From: LD21 sp963715785
GTDB taxonomy: Bacteria > Bacteroidota > Bacteroidia > Bacteroidales > VadinHA17
Length of the DNA stretch: 64,000 bases
Direction of reading: 5' to 3'
Assembly: GCA_963715785.1 (NCBI GenBank)
Contig: OY970276.1
Location: 4,898,001-4,962,000, forward strand
In this document: piece after piece, positions 1 through 9,593 of the stretch
Layout of the letters: each line of letters begins with the position of its first letter
Position numbering within the stretch: the first letter of the stretch is position 1
Notes under the pieces: generated by a model
What the model saw: only the letters and a program-made list of their open reading frames with translations
Told to the model about the DNA's origin: nothing
Databases searched by the model: none
Made by a program: the position numbers and the translations under genes

Positions 1-409
1 AGTCAACCATTTTGCCCCAGACAACAAATTGTTCTTCCCTGAGATGGTATCTGAGAGTATCAGGCATCTGGCTGAAGGATTCAACTATCGATTCTCTGCT
101 GTTCAATTTAATTCTGTGCAAAGCTGACAGATCCGAAATTTTGTCTTCCTGATGTGTGTTTGCAGGCATAAGAATTGTTCCGCCCCTGCCAACCAGCATC
201 TTCAATAAATAAATCAAGTCTTCCGGCTGTGAATCCTCAAGCTTAAAAATGTTTAAATCCGCATGAACCATCAGTACATCGTTCCTCTTTATTTTCAGAT
301 CGTTTATCAAAATATCCGCAAGTTCTACCAGCTTGATATTTTTCTTAAAAAAAGAAAATCTCAGATTTTTAATGATCTGAAAGTCAGCAGGAAGCAATAA
401 GAATGCCAT
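1..409 (-). CDS. AAC(3)-like N-acetyltransferase, 3'-truncated by window edge
   Basis: The minus-strand frame opens with ATG at 409-407, 4 bases after the stop of the deacetylase-like gene upstream, and runs off the left edge after about 136 residues. Residues about 45-55 read DVLMVHADLN and residues about 74-86 read GRGGTILMPANTH. Both resemble the N-terminal signature of the aminoglycoside N3'-acetyltransferase (AAC(3)) family, in which an acyl-CoA-dependent enzyme acylates an amino sugar. In polysaccharide loci such proteins more likely acylate an amino sugar than confer drug resistance; that role is inference. The catalytic C-terminal half lies outside the window, so the assignment rests on the N-terminus only. 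Confidence 0.6.
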   Translation of the reverse strand, partial: MAFLLLPADFQIIKNLRFSFFKKNIKLVELADILINDLKIKRNDVLMVHADLNIFKLEDSQPEDLIYLLKMLVGRGGTILMPANTHQEDKISDLSALHRIKLNSRESIVESFSQMPDTLRYHLREEQFVVWGKMVD

Positions 410-413
410 ATAC

Positions 414-1541
414 CTAATTTACTTCAAATGATTTATCATCAGACTCAGATATTAATTTCTCCACACCATTTGAGAAATTACTGAATTCCAATCCCTTAAT
501 TCTTTTACAGCTTTTAAGGAAAAGCGTAAGATTATTTGAAAAGAAAAAATCTTTTGAATGTCCGATAAGCACCACAGGCACAAAATTATAATACTGATCT
601 TTTTTACATTCTGAAACAACCATTTTTATGTACTTAGTTAAATCAGAATGGTCGTTCTGGCAGAAATCCGCATAATACCAGCTTTTTTTCAGCATGTTTT
701 TCAACCGGCCCGAAAACGATCCTTTACTATTCAATTGCATCATTCCTTTGCCATATACTGACATAAAATCTGAGATGACGTCTTTAATATTCTTACCTTC
801 TATTCTCCTTATTATCTTCCTCAATATTTTTCCGGCGAGGGTTTTCTCATCCGATAGCAGTGGAAATTCAAATATTTTTCCTTTCTCATCAACCCTGCAT
901 ATATCAGCTGCGGAAATTTTCCAGGGACGAAATTTCGAATAAGCCTCGGTAAAATCCACCGATCTCAAACTATCTGCAACCATCATACCTTTGGAGACAG
1001 ATGAATCTGAAAGATAACCTGCATCAATCATAGCTTTTACCATATTTTCAGAAGGCTGCATCTGAAGGAAACCCGCTCTGAAGCAAACACATTGATAATC
1101 AGGGTTTACCGGCTTTAAAAGATTCTCGAGTTCTTCCTTGCCCTTTTTCAGGTAATAGTATGCTTCTCCATAATCATAACAGAGCCGGTTAACTGTTTTT
1201 TTTGAAAATTCAAGATTCCAACTACCGCCTTCATATCTGGCATCTATCCACTGAGGGTGAAAATGGAACTGAACATCGTGGCCGCGTTGAACAGCATTTT
1301 TTAGCTGTGATTCAAATAATAAGATATCAGCCTGAAATAATTCCTCATATCGCTTCATCGCCCAGTAATGTCCCATTTCAGCCATGATTGTTAGTTTGGC
1401 TCCATAGGCATCGAACAGATCCAGCATTTTAGCTGTAGGGAAATAAGCCCAGTTTTCAAATTCACCGGAACCATTCCCATGAATTTCATAATCCAAAGTA
1501 AATATCAGGCCTATTTTCACTTTTTTCCCAGGGTTCATCAT
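414..1541 (-). CDS. Polysaccharide deacetylase-like (NodB-fold) protein
   Basis: A 375-residue protein. Near the N-terminus it has FTLDYEIHG, with an Asp where NodB-fold deacetylases place the metal or catalytic Asp. HDVQFHFHPQW at about residues 88-98 provides a His-x-His pair, and CFRAGF at about residue 153 matches the family's R-x-G motif. Together these suggest a metal-dependent carbohydrate deacetylase or a related TIM-like fold. No signal peptide or membrane segment is visible, so it is probably cytoplasmic. It sits at the distal end of the polysaccharide locus, just ahead of an AAC(3)-like acyltransferase, which suggests that the two edit N-acyl groups. Substrate unknown. Confidence 0.6.
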   Translation of the reverse strand: MMNPGKKVKIGLIFTLDYEIHGNGSGEFENWAYFPTAKMLDLFDAYGAKLTIMAEMGHYWAMKRYEELFQADILLFESQLKNAVQRGHDVQFHFHPQWIDARYEGGSWNLEFSKKTVNRLCYDYGEAYYYLKKGKEELENLLKPVNPDYQCVCFRAGFLQMQPSENMVKAMIDAGYLSDSSVSKGMMVADSLRSVDFTEAYSKFRPWKISAADICRVDEKGKIFEFPLLSDEKTLAGKILRKIIRRIEGKNIKDVISDFMSVYGKGMMQLNSKGSFSGRLKNMLKKSWYYADFCQNDHSDLTKYIKMVVSECKKDQYYNFVPVVLIGHSKDFFFSNNLTLFLKSCKRIKGLEFSNFSNGVEKLISESDDKSFEVN

Positions 1542-1636
1542 ACGACAATCGCTAATATTTTTCTAACCAGCTGTATTTCTGGCGATTCAAAAACAATAAT
1601 GTACGGGAAAACCTTTACCGGAGCTTACCGGAATTA

Positions 1637-2284
1637 TCATTTTGATGGTTGATTCCAGTTTTTGATGATTACGACCTTACATGGATTCCCGATTGCAATT
1701 GAGTTTTTCGGCAGACTGTTAATTACCACACTGTTAGCTCCGATCACAGAATTTTCTCCAATGGTCACGCCTTTCAGTATCATGCAATTTGTACCAATAA
1801 AAACATTATCCTCAATTACTATTGGTCTGGCAGGAATCTCTGTCGTATCATGTCTTCTGTTCGGATCAGAATGGTGAAAATCATTGTCGATGATCATGCT
1901 ATGAGCACCAATCATTACGTTATTCCCTATTGTAATTTTTTTAGCAGCCAGCACTGTAATTGCAGAACCTCCGGCATTATCTCCGATTATAATCTCAGCC
2001 CCTTTTCTTAAAGTCACAAATGTACATCGCTTTTGCAGGCCTACCCGAACGGAGTTCCTGGAGGAGTTGAAGGTACAGCTTTCACCAATGATGATCCGTG
2101 AATTTTCATACCTTCTGACTTTGGGAAAACCATTAAAAATCACTTTCCTTCCTGTCTTAACGCCTTTAATACGACAACCAAGATGCGCAAGTGAATTGAA
2201 GGCGAGGATGTTACATTTATTGCGGTATCTGAATATCCGTTCAAAAAACCAGCCTGTAAAGTCAAATTTATCAGCCACTGTCAA
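1637..2284 (-). CDS. Hexapeptide-repeat (LbH) acetyltransferase
   Basis: A 215-residue protein. Its C-terminal two thirds contain typical left-handed beta-helix repeats (IIIGDNAG, ITIGNNVMIGAHSMI, IVIEDNVFIGTNCMI, VTIGENSVIGANSVV) and end in the IAIGNPCKVV signature of maltose/galactoside O-acetyltransferase-like enzymes. The NDFHHSD stretch supplies the catalytic-type His expected in the XAT family. It probably transfers acetyl from acetyl-CoA to a sugar hydroxyl or amine of the surface polysaccharide. The position among other modification genes supports this; the acceptor is unknown. Confidence 0.8.
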   Translation of the reverse strand: MTVADKFDFTGWFFERIFRYRNKCNILAFNSLAHLGCRIKGVKTGRKVIFNGFPKVRRYENSRIIIGESCTFNSSRNSVRVGLQKRCTFVTLRKGAEIIIGDNAGGSAITVLAAKKITIGNNVMIGAHSMIIDNDFHHSDPNRRHDTTEIPARPIVIEDNVFIGTNCMILKGVTIGENSVIGANSVVINSLPKNSIAIGNPCKVVIIKNWNQPSK

Positions 2285-2329
2285 TGATCTTAATTAATAT
2301 TCTGAAATGGTATTGCTAATATCAGCAAG

Positions 2330-3178
2330 TTAACTTGAAAAATCCAATTTTTCACCTGTCAGAGCAGTCTCTTTCCCATTTGTCTCAATAACATCTATGA
2401 TCCTGCTGAACAGCAGTTCAGCGGCATGCTGGGAAAAAGCCTCATTAGGATGGGAATCCGTTTCAGAACTTGCATATGAGTCCTTAAAGTATATGCCACC
2501 CTCTGTCTGTAGATTATAAAAATCCCATATATAAATGTTGTCTTCAGGAATGTTCCATTCATTCATTACCCATTCAAAAAACTTTCTGGCTCTTTTTGCC
2601 TCATCCTCAGATATTTGAGATCTGACCTGAGCCACCCCTGTAAACAAGATGAACTTCGTATTGGGAAATTCTGCGAGTTTCTTTCGCAGGGCATTATATT
2701 GCAGCTTATAATTCACAATGGATTTGAAATCAGAATCAATGTCCGGGACAGACTGGTCCGGCTGTATATTACTTACCGGAAAACAATGCTTGAATATAAT
2801 TACCTGGTATTTTTCTGTAAGTATCTCCAGTGTTGGTTCCTGCATATACAGATGGGTACCGGCATTTTTAACCCAGATATTGAAATAATCATATGGATAA
2901 TTATTCCACCCATATGGTGATTTCTTAGGGAATACCAGTTCATCGATCACATAATTCACATTTAAATTGCTGTTATACTTTCTGAATAACTCCGGCAGTG
3001 CAGGTTTACGATGGAATTTGTTGGCCAACCTGTTGCTGAGCCTTCTTACAATACCTGACAGAGGAGTAGACTGTTTTCCTTTCCAGATATGTGCTCCGGT
3101 GCTATGATGAAGAAAAACAATGCGGATATCGTTCGAAGTCTTATTGTTCCTTTCAGAGTTCATTATCAGGTCTGACAT
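2330..3178 (-). CDS. SGNH/GDSL hydrolase-like protein of unknown substrate
   Basis: A 282-residue protein with no signal peptide. Visible elements are an N-terminal beta-strand followed by FLHHSTGAHIW (a Ser in a block-I-like position), a central KFILFTGVAQ strand, and DSHPNEAFSQHAAELL near the C-terminus, which resembles the Asp-x-x-His block V of SGNH hydrolases followed by the usual helix. If correct, it could be an esterase or O-acetyl-editing enzyme for the polysaccharide. The match is by motif layout only, so another alpha/beta fold is possible. A second in-frame Met lies six codons downstream of the assigned start. Confidence 0.45.
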   Translation of the reverse strand: MSDLIMNSERNNKTSNDIRIVFLHHSTGAHIWKGKQSTPLSGIVRRLSNRLANKFHRKPALPELFRKYNSNLNVNYVIDELVFPKKSPYGWNNYPYDYFNIWVKNAGTHLYMQEPTLEILTEKYQVIIFKHCFPVSNIQPDQSVPDIDSDFKSIVNYKLQYNALRKKLAEFPNTKFILFTGVAQVRSQISEDEAKRARKFFEWVMNEWNIPEDNIYIWDFYNLQTEGGIYFKDSYASSETDSHPNEAFSQHAAELLFSRIIDVIETNGKETALTGEKLDFSS

Positions 3179-3240
3179 TAAAATTCAATTACTCTTTTGT
3201 GCTTAGTTCAACCGGCAGAATAAAGGAAGAAAGTTATCTG

Positions 3241-5340
3241 TCAGTTATTTCCTATCTGAATTGTCATTGTTTGATTGGCAGGGATGTCAAACCAGAAAAT
3301 TGTGTCCTCTCCTTCCCGTCTGGATTTTGGGATTTCCCCGTTTATCCTGACTGTTTGTGCACGGACAATCAACGACAATCCTGTGATGGGTTCATTGTTA
3401 TTATTATTGATATAAATGAGGCCATCAGGCATATAATCGAATGATATTTTTTCAGTCAGGATCCAGTAATCAAGCAAGTTTCTGATAGTTGTAAGATATA
3501 AATCCCCCTTATCTCTCATCCTGGCCATGTTTTCCAGAATCTTATCGAATAAGGGGTTAATTACCAGCTTCCCGTTTTTTTCAACTAAATTTCCATCATT
3601 TCTTTCATTTCTCACGAAATAACCATGGTCAACAAAAATTCCGCGGTCAGAAACCAGCTTATTTAATTGTCTCTGATCAGTGTCGATTTTCTTAAGCGAA
3701 AGATTGGCTGTTTCTTTTTCATAATCTGTTACCCAGGAATATAAGTCCCTATTTATTGCAGGATTCTGCCAATAAAGAGGAGTTGGAAAAGCAGAGCCGC
3801 TATAGGATTTCTGGGAATTAAGTTCTCCTTTATCGGTATAGCGGATTTTCATTTCTTTAAATGCATGGATGAAACTGGTGCTATGCAATTCATCGGGAGA
3901 GAGGTATCGGTCCCATAAGTGCTCAGAGACTTCCAGAAACTTCAACTTCTTTACCTGTTCCTTAAGTGAATAATTCCTTATCATTTCGACAGCAGGGCTC
4001 CAAAAATATCGCGTATCGTATTTCTCCCAAAGATCAGCTGCATAGAATTGCGATTCAGGATTTAGTCCGTCGGCAGATATGCATTCCCGGTTTATTATTC
4101 CATTATACATTCCATGATCTATCCAGGTCTTTGTATCAAATCTGCTTTTCATGAATTTAATGGACTCTTCCAGAATTTCATGGTTTGAGTTCAGGTTTTC
4201 AGGCGTATGCAGACATATATCATAAATGCCCGAATCATTTAGCTGGGTAAGGAAATCCAGGAATTGAGGAAAATCAGGATCGTCGCGTATAGAACTATAC
4301 TTTGCCGCATCAGGATCGACATAAAAAACGCTTTTAGTGACGGGAATCTTATGACCCGCAAAACCACCGGTCGCGCTATCAATTCTGGTTATATCCTCTG
4401 ATCCGAAATAAGCTGCGCGATGGGTTTTAATACTCCCGCCGTCAGCATGTTCTGTAAACACATAACCTGCCAGATATCCTTTTGGGACCAGCATAATCCG
4501 GGGAATACTCTCTGAGCCTGTTCCAAAAAAAACAGAGAATTTGTTATTCCTCTCATCGCCGGCCAAATACTGTGACTTTGAAATATCAATCCACTTACCA
4601 CCGCTATTCTCCTGATAGGGGATATTTACAAATGGATGATCGAGATAATAATCAAGATTTATATATAACAGGTTCCGCTTTGAGTCTAACTGCAATGAGG
4701 ATACTAATGGCGTATTATATATCAGGGCCGATTCCGAACCGCTTCCAAAGAGCGCTCCCTGACGGTCGAGCCAGTATACAGGTTCCATTTTCTCCTGATC
4801 AATCCCTCTGTTTTTTGTGTAAACCTGAGAGACAGGCCCGGAGAATCCAGCTACCAGTGACTCACGATCAACGACTGCATTTGAGCTATAATGTGTCTTA
4901 ATATTCACATCTAATCTTGGCCTGTTCTTTGGCATTGTAATCAGCAACGCAACAAGTGTTCCCGACTGCCCCTCCCCATCTATGGAAATTGTACTGTCGC
5001 TGGTTGCAATGACTGATACTTTATCGAGACCCCATTTTTCACTTGAACCTTCATATGATGCATAATATGTAAGGTTGGTCATAATCGGTTTCCCGCCGAT
5101 TGAGTTTACACAGATTGAACCATCCTTTCCTACCAAAAGTTTATACCCCGCATGATCTATCTCAGTCTGATTTAAGCTTGAAGGAGCCTGATGTAACCAA
5201 TCAGGATTATTTTTTGGCAAAAAAGGCCTGGGCTTAGAGGCAGCAAAATAACCAGATAATAAAATCGCAAAACCAGACACGCAAATAATCAGAATGGTCC
5301 AGAAAACTAACTTCAAAAATCGTTTCAATAATTTTCTCAT
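3241..5340 (-). CDS. Membrane-anchored protein with polysaccharide-deacetylase-like region
   Basis: A 699-residue protein. Residues about 10-32 form one hydrophobic segment after a basic N-terminus (MRKLLKRFLK), so the rest is likely periplasmic or extracytoplasmic. A beta-rich region (about 60-290) precedes YVFTEHADGG, DICLHTPENLNSNHEILEES and TKTWIDHG, which have the Asp/His layout of NodB-fold deacetylases. A beta-sandwich-like tail ends in DIPANQTMTIQIG. It could deacetylate the exported polysaccharide or be a related carbohydrate-active protein; the catalytic assignment is inference. The next gene downstream (SGNH-like) is also a candidate modifier. Confidence 0.45.
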   Translation of the reverse strand: MRKLLKRFLKLVFWTILIICVSGFAILLSGYFAASKPRPFLPKNNPDWLHQAPSSLNQTEIDHAGYKLLVGKDGSICVNSIGGKPIMTNLTYYASYEGSSEKWGLDKVSVIATSDSTISIDGEGQSGTLVALLITMPKNRPRLDVNIKTHYSSNAVVDRESLVAGFSGPVSQVYTKNRGIDQEKMEPVYWLDRQGALFGSGSESALIYNTPLVSSLQLDSKRNLLYINLDYYLDHPFVNIPYQENSGGKWIDISKSQYLAGDERNNKFSVFFGTGSESIPRIMLVPKGYLAGYVFTEHADGGSIKTHRAAYFGSEDITRIDSATGGFAGHKIPVTKSVFYVDPDAAKYSSIRDDPDFPQFLDFLTQLNDSGIYDICLHTPENLNSNHEILEESIKFMKSRFDTKTWIDHGMYNGIINRECISADGLNPESQFYAADLWEKYDTRYFWSPAVEMIRNYSLKEQVKKLKFLEVSEHLWDRYLSPDELHSTSFIHAFKEMKIRYTDKGELNSQKSYSGSAFPTPLYWQNPAINRDLYSWVTDYEKETANLSLKKIDTDQRQLNKLVSDRGIFVDHGYFVRNERNDGNLVEKNGKLVINPLFDKILENMARMRDKGDLYLTTIRNLLDYWILTEKISFDYMPDGLIYINNNNNEPITGLSLIVRAQTVRINGEIPKSRREGEDTIFWFDIPANQTMTIQIGNN

Positions 5341-5418
5341 CGGACTTTTTATTATACGGTTAAGATATTTTCTTTAAATCTGTTCCTGTTAAACCAATTT
5401 CAATTACCTGCAGGCATT

Positions 5419-6273
5419 TTAAAGATAATGTTCAATAAGTTCCTTTGTTTCCTGAATATGAGACTTTGAAGAACCTCCAAATAAGACCGACTCAATCTTC
5501 GGGAAATTGCCCAGATATTCTATTGCTTCCTTTGGACGAAGTGCGCCTGCCGCAAGTACCTGCATGGCAACAGGCCTGAAAGTTTTTTCAGTTAAATATT
5601 TTTCATAAATCTCCTTCCCTCCCGACATTCTGAATCCAATTTTATTAATTGAGCTGCATATTATCGGATTCTCAATCCCCACTGAATTCAAAGCATCGAG
5701 TAAAGCAGGCAGGTTCATGGTAATGTAACCTGGTTCAGCATTGTACTTTTTACGGATATACTGGTCATATTCCCTAAAAATCTCATACATCTTAAGACCC
5801 AGTATCATATCAACCAGCACATTCTGAATGAAGATAACAGGTGTATTGACGCCCCTGAACATTTTAAGTTCGGCGTCAACGAATATCTCCATAAGCTTAA
5901 TAAAGTCCTTATTCATATAAGCTAATCCGCCTTTGGCAAATGTGCCGAAAATATTACCGGGAACATATTGTTTTATCGTTCCGAGTATGCCAAGCTCAGT
6001 AACCGCATTGGCATATTTATGAGCATAGGGCAGACACGGATATATCTTGAATCCAGTGTACTTTTCAGAATTTGTGCGGATATGTTCGCAGATATTTGCC
6101 ACGCGATCGTGTGTAGTGCACATGAAGGTATTTATTCCAACTTCTCTTGCCTGATCCAATACCCTGATAATTGTAGAATCTTCCTTAAATCTTATTGCCT
6201 GTTCCCTGGATTTTTCATCCGAAAGATGGTTTATTGCAAAAAACTGGTTGTCGCCTAATAATACTTTGTCCAT
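5419..6273 (-). CDS. Probable TIM-barrel protein of unknown function
   Basis: A 284-residue cytoplasmic-looking protein. I do not recognise its family. It starts MDKVLLGDNQFFAINHLSDE and has alternating strand/helix periodicity. The C-terminus (VAMQVLAAGALRPKEAIEYL, then SVLFGGSSKSHIQET) resembles the last strands of aldo/keto-reductase-like or other phosphate-binding TIM barrels, but no catalytic Asp-Tyr-Lys-His set is evident. It starts 6 bases after the stop of the Gfo/Idh oxidoreductase and is surely cotranscribed with it, which suggests that the two act on the same sugar intermediate. Confidence 0.5.
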   Translation of the reverse strand: MDKVLLGDNQFFAINHLSDEKSREQAIRFKEDSTIIRVLDQAREVGINTFMCTTHDRVANICEHIRTNSEKYTGFKIYPCLPYAHKYANAVTELGILGTIKQYVPGNIFGTFAKGGLAYMNKDFIKLMEIFVDAELKMFRGVNTPVIFIQNVLVDMILGLKMYEIFREYDQYIRKKYNAEPGYITMNLPALLDALNSVGIENPIICSSINKIGFRMSGGKEIYEKYLTEKTFRPVAMQVLAAGALRPKEAIEYLGNFPKIESVLFGGSSKSHIQETKELIEHYL

Positions 6274-6279
6274 CGTTAA

Positions 6280-7296
6280 TTAATTTTTAGAATCTGCAAT
6301 TATTAATTCAATTACCGTGTCAGTAAGCAAGCCCTGCCTGAAAGAGTTAATTTCAGTTTGTCTTCCCTTTAAAATACAATCAACAAAATTATCGATCTGG
6401 GCGCTATATTCTTCTCCCCTGAGATAGAAATTAACAGGGATCGCGAATTCAGTTATATATTTAATTGTCCAGCCTTTTTCCAGCTTTTCCCTCGAATCGG
6501 GCTCCTTCAGATAGATCTTTATTTCAGTGGCGTCGCAGATTATCTTGCCTTTTTTACCTAAAATAGTGAGCGATGTAGCCATTTTACGGTACGTTTCATC
6601 GCTCCAGTTAACAGATAATACACCGCTTAATCCACTTTCAAGGGTTAAAATTGAATATACTGCATCTTCAACATCTCTGGAATAGATTTTTTTTAGTTGA
6701 GAGCCTTTGGCTTTAAGTGGGTGTCCAATTATTTCCTGGATCAGATTTATGACATGTGATGCATAGTCAAAAAGACAACCGCCTCCTTCTTCAGGAACTG
6801 AACGCCAGGTCCCTCCTTTTTCTTTGGTAACCACAGGTCCGTATGCTTCTCCCGTAAAATGTACCAGCTCTCCTAATACTCCTGCATTTATAAGTCTTTT
6901 CAGTTCCCTGAAAGTTCCAATGAAATGGTTATGATAACCGACCTGGTTAATAAGATTTTTCTGATCAGCTAGTTGCACAAGTTCTGCTCCTTCATGAGAA
7001 GTAAGGCTGAACGGTTTTTCACAGAAGGTGTGGATTCCCTTTTCAAGGCAATATTTTACCATCTTATAATGAAACCGTGTTGGGGTAGCTATCAGTACAA
7101 AATCGAGATTTTCCGTTTCAATCATCTTGATGTAATCGGAGTAGACATTGATCTTACTGAATTTTTTAAATGCATCAAGAACTATTGATGAGGTATCACA
7201 AACAGCTACAAGGTCGACTGATGGATGAGGACTAACGATGGCAGCATGCGAAAGCCCCATTTTACCTAAGCCTATTATTCCTGCTTTGAGTTTCAT
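6280..7296 (-). CDS. Gfo/Idh/MocA family sugar oxidoreductase
   Basis: A 338-residue protein. The N-terminal Rossmann fold has GIIGLGKMGLSHA followed by an acidic residue in VAVCD. The EKP motif (CEKPFSL, about residue 93) and a C-terminal alpha/beta substrate domain with a GGG-containing stretch (PEEGGGCLFDYASHVINL) are diagnostic of the family. Members oxidise or reduce sugar hydroxyls with NAD(P), and in polysaccharide loci often act on nucleotide sugars at C3. The gene lies 1 base from the upstream GT4 gene and 6 bases from the unknown TIM-barrel gene, consistent with translational coupling. Substrate not predictable. Confidence 0.88.
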   Translation of the reverse strand: MKLKAGIIGLGKMGLSHAAIVSPHPSVDLVAVCDTSSIVLDAFKKFSKINVYSDYIKMIETENLDFVLIATPTRFHYKMVKYCLEKGIHTFCEKPFSLTSHEGAELVQLADQKNLINQVGYHNHFIGTFRELKRLINAGVLGELVHFTGEAYGPVVTKEKGGTWRSVPEEGGGCLFDYASHVINLIQEIIGHPLKAKGSQLKKIYSRDVEDAVYSILTLESGLSGVLSVNWSDETYRKMATSLTILGKKGKIICDATEIKIYLKEPDSREKLEKGWTIKYITEFAIPVNFYLRGEEYSAQIDNFVDCILKGRQTEINSFRQGLLTDTVIELIIADSKN

Positions 7297-7297
7297 T

Positions 7298-8398
7298 TCA
7301 GTTTATTAAGGTTTCGTAAATATTATTTGTTTCTATGGCAATTTTATCCCAATTGAATTTATCAGACAGAGTATCCCCGAATGAACGCTTCCTGTAGTCA
7401 GATAATTTCTTCAGCAGGTTTTCTTTCAGATCATCTTCATCACCAACCCTGAAATAGTCGTCTTTATCAAGATCAACCTGCAGGTTTGCCGGAATATTGC
7501 TCACGAGGACATCGATATCATAACTCATTGCTTCAAGCAAAGCGATCGGAAGTCCCTCCTCGAAAGATGACATTATAAATAATCGTGCATTCGTAAATAT
7601 CTGATTTAATCTCTCCCCTTTTATAAACCCTGTAAGCACAATCCCATTTTCCCGTGCCAGTGCCTTCAGCTTGTTTGAATAATCGGTGGGATAATCGGTA
7701 TCTCCCACCAATACAAGTTTATGACCATCAATATCTGCCTTACGGTAAGCCCTGATCAGATAATCAAATCCCTTCTCCTCAAGGAATCTGCCTACTGCTA
7801 TAATATATTTATGCTTTTCCAGTCCGAGAGAATCGAGATAATCTTTCTGTTCTGATTTGCATGGTATGCAAACCCCGTTAAATATGACTGCGGACTTCTT
7901 TATTTTATATTTTTTTATCATCTCCGATTTAATTACGTCTGAGATGAAAATGATAAAATCGGAGTTCCTGAGACTTATTCTTTCTGACAGCGTCAAGAAG
8001 CTTTTTGCAGCAGAATTCCACTTTTTCTGGGTATAGCTTATGTTATGATAGGTGAAAACCACCCTGGCCCCTGATAATTTCAGGATGGGAATAAAAAACC
8101 CGGGACCGGTATTATGATAATGCACAATATCATATTTCTGAAACAGAGCATGTACCGTAGACAGGAACGCATGTAAAAATGTTTCAAAAAACTTGCTTCG
8201 CGGGACTCTGATGTCTATGAACCTTATATTTTTATAACTGGAATCCCTGTTCTTTGAATTTATATAAGGCGTCCTGCGGTATACTGTTATTTTGCTCTCA
8301 CTGCCGGCTCCAATCCGTGTATATAATTCCATGCAATGGGTTTCAATGCCACCCTGAACTTCAGGAAATCCTCTTGTACCAATTACTCCGATTCTCAT
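7298..8398 (-). CDS. GT4-family glycosyltransferase with DUF1972-like N-terminus
   Basis: A 366-residue protein. It opens MRIGVIGTRGFPEVQGGIET, the characteristic acceptor-domain start of GT4 enzymes that carry the DUF1972 N-terminal domain, often annotated as rhamnosyltransferases. The C-terminal GT-B domain has GRFLEEKGFDYLIRA and the EEGLPIALLEAM nucleotide-sugar-binding motif (E-x7-E). It is cytoplasmic or peripheral, adding one sugar to the lipid-linked repeat unit. Donor and acceptor cannot be read from sequence. Confidence 0.88.
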   Translation of the reverse strand: MRIGVIGTRGFPEVQGGIETHCMELYTRIGAGSESKITVYRRTPYINSKNRDSSYKNIRFIDIRVPRSKFFETFLHAFLSTVHALFQKYDIVHYHNTGPGFFIPILKLSGARVVFTYHNISYTQKKWNSAAKSFLTLSERISLRNSDFIIFISDVIKSEMIKKYKIKKSAVIFNGVCIPCKSEQKDYLDSLGLEKHKYIIAVGRFLEEKGFDYLIRAYRKADIDGHKLVLVGDTDYPTDYSNKLKALARENGIVLTGFIKGERLNQIFTNARLFIMSSFEEGLPIALLEAMSYDIDVLVSNIPANLQVDLDKDDYFRVGDEDDLKENLLKKLSDYRKRSFGDTLSDKFNWDKIAIETNNIYETLIN

Positions 8399-8417
8399 TA
8401 CTTTAAGTAAGTTTTCT

Positions 8418-9497
8418 TTACCTGTCAGGCAAAGATAATGTTGAAAATAGTTCTAAGTAGTTTCCCAGCAGTTTCTCTTCAGAAAACTCATTTTTAATTA
8501 AATTATAGCTGTTCTTCCCGAACATGGTTCTTGCAATCTCTGAATTAACCAGGTATTCCAATTTATCAGAAGTGTACCCGACATCCCTGCACGGAACCCT
8601 AAAACCATTATACTCCTCCCTGATCAGGAATTGATTATCGCCAATATTCGTTGCAACAATCGGCAGACCGGAAACCATAGCTTCCATAATAGAGTTTGAT
8701 AATCCTTCAAACAGAGAAGTACTGAGATAGATATCGCTTGCTTTCAGTATTTCAGCGATATTGGGCGGATTTATCAGAATTTCAACCTCGCTTGTCAGAT
8801 TAAGCTGCTTCACCAATAATCTGATCTCGTTTTCAAGAGGTCCATAGCCAACAATATAATATTTAATTTTTTTGTCAAGGCGTTTGTCAATAAGAGCTTT
8901 AATCGACTGCAATGCGGTTCCAAAATCCTTCTGCTTTACAAAACGCGATACTGATACTATATTTATGGTCTCTCCCGGTTGCCTGCTGTTTAGTAGAGGC
9001 GGAACAGGAATGGCATTATGGATGACAATTATTTTCGAGGCTTTGAAGCCTCTCTTTTCAAATTTATTCTTTGCGGAGAAATTATTAAAGACTGTTATAT
9101 CATTCATGAAGTTATGAACGATCATCTCAAAAACAAATTTATGAAATGGCAGCTTCTCATTCCTAATGCCTCCTATCGTCAGAAGATCCCTGTGAAATAT
9201 CCTGCATATTCCGGTTATGAAATTCGCCAATGTCAGATAAGAGATAAGAACAGAGATTCTTTCTTCCCTGATAATTCTGAATAATTCAGACAGCTTTGTC
9301 AGAGGATTTCCCTTAAAACCAATATACCTTATCGAATTGGATCTGATATATTCTGAATTTACGGGATCAATCATATCTTCGCACCAATTGATTAAGATAA
9401 CCTCCGCTTTGTTTTCAGTCAATAATTTTGAAAGTGTTAAAGCCTGCTTCTCAGCGCCGCCTTTTAATAAAGTTTTACAAAAAATGGCAATTTTCAT
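8418..9497 (-). CDS. GT4-family glycosyltransferase
   Basis: A 359-residue GT-B enzyme. The N-terminus has KTLLKGGAEKQALTLSKLL, the GGAE loop typical of GT4 acceptor domains. The C-terminal domain has SVSRFVKQKDFGTALQSI and STSLFEGLSNSIMEAMVSG, with the E-x7-E donor-binding motif. No transmembrane segments are apparent. It is expected to extend the polysaccharide repeat unit on undecaprenyl diphosphate. It precedes the other GT4 gene by 19 bases. Confidence 0.88.
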   Translation of the reverse strand: MKIAIFCKTLLKGGAEKQALTLSKLLTENKAEVILINWCEDMIDPVNSEYIRSNSIRYIGFKGNPLTKLSELFRIIREERISVLISYLTLANFITGICRIFHRDLLTIGGIRNEKLPFHKFVFEMIVHNFMNDITVFNNFSAKNKFEKRGFKASKIIVIHNAIPVPPLLNSRQPGETINIVSVSRFVKQKDFGTALQSIKALIDKRLDKKIKYYIVGYGPLENEIRLLVKQLNLTSEVEILINPPNIAEILKASDIYLSTSLFEGLSNSIMEAMVSGLPIVATNIGDNQFLIREEYNGFRVPCRDVGYTSDKLEYLVNSEIARTMFGKNSYNLIKNEFSEEKLLGNYLELFSTLSLPDR

Positions 9498-9593
9498 CTT
9501 ATGGAGAAAAACATTGTTATCACTGAAAATGAATAGCTTTTGTTTTCCTGAAGGAGAAAAAGCTTTCCAACTTCCTGCACAATTTGAGAATGT

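Noticed and set aside
1..409. Antibiotic resistance by the AAC(3)-like protein
   Set aside because: Context is a polysaccharide locus and only the N-terminal half is visible; no support for drug modification.
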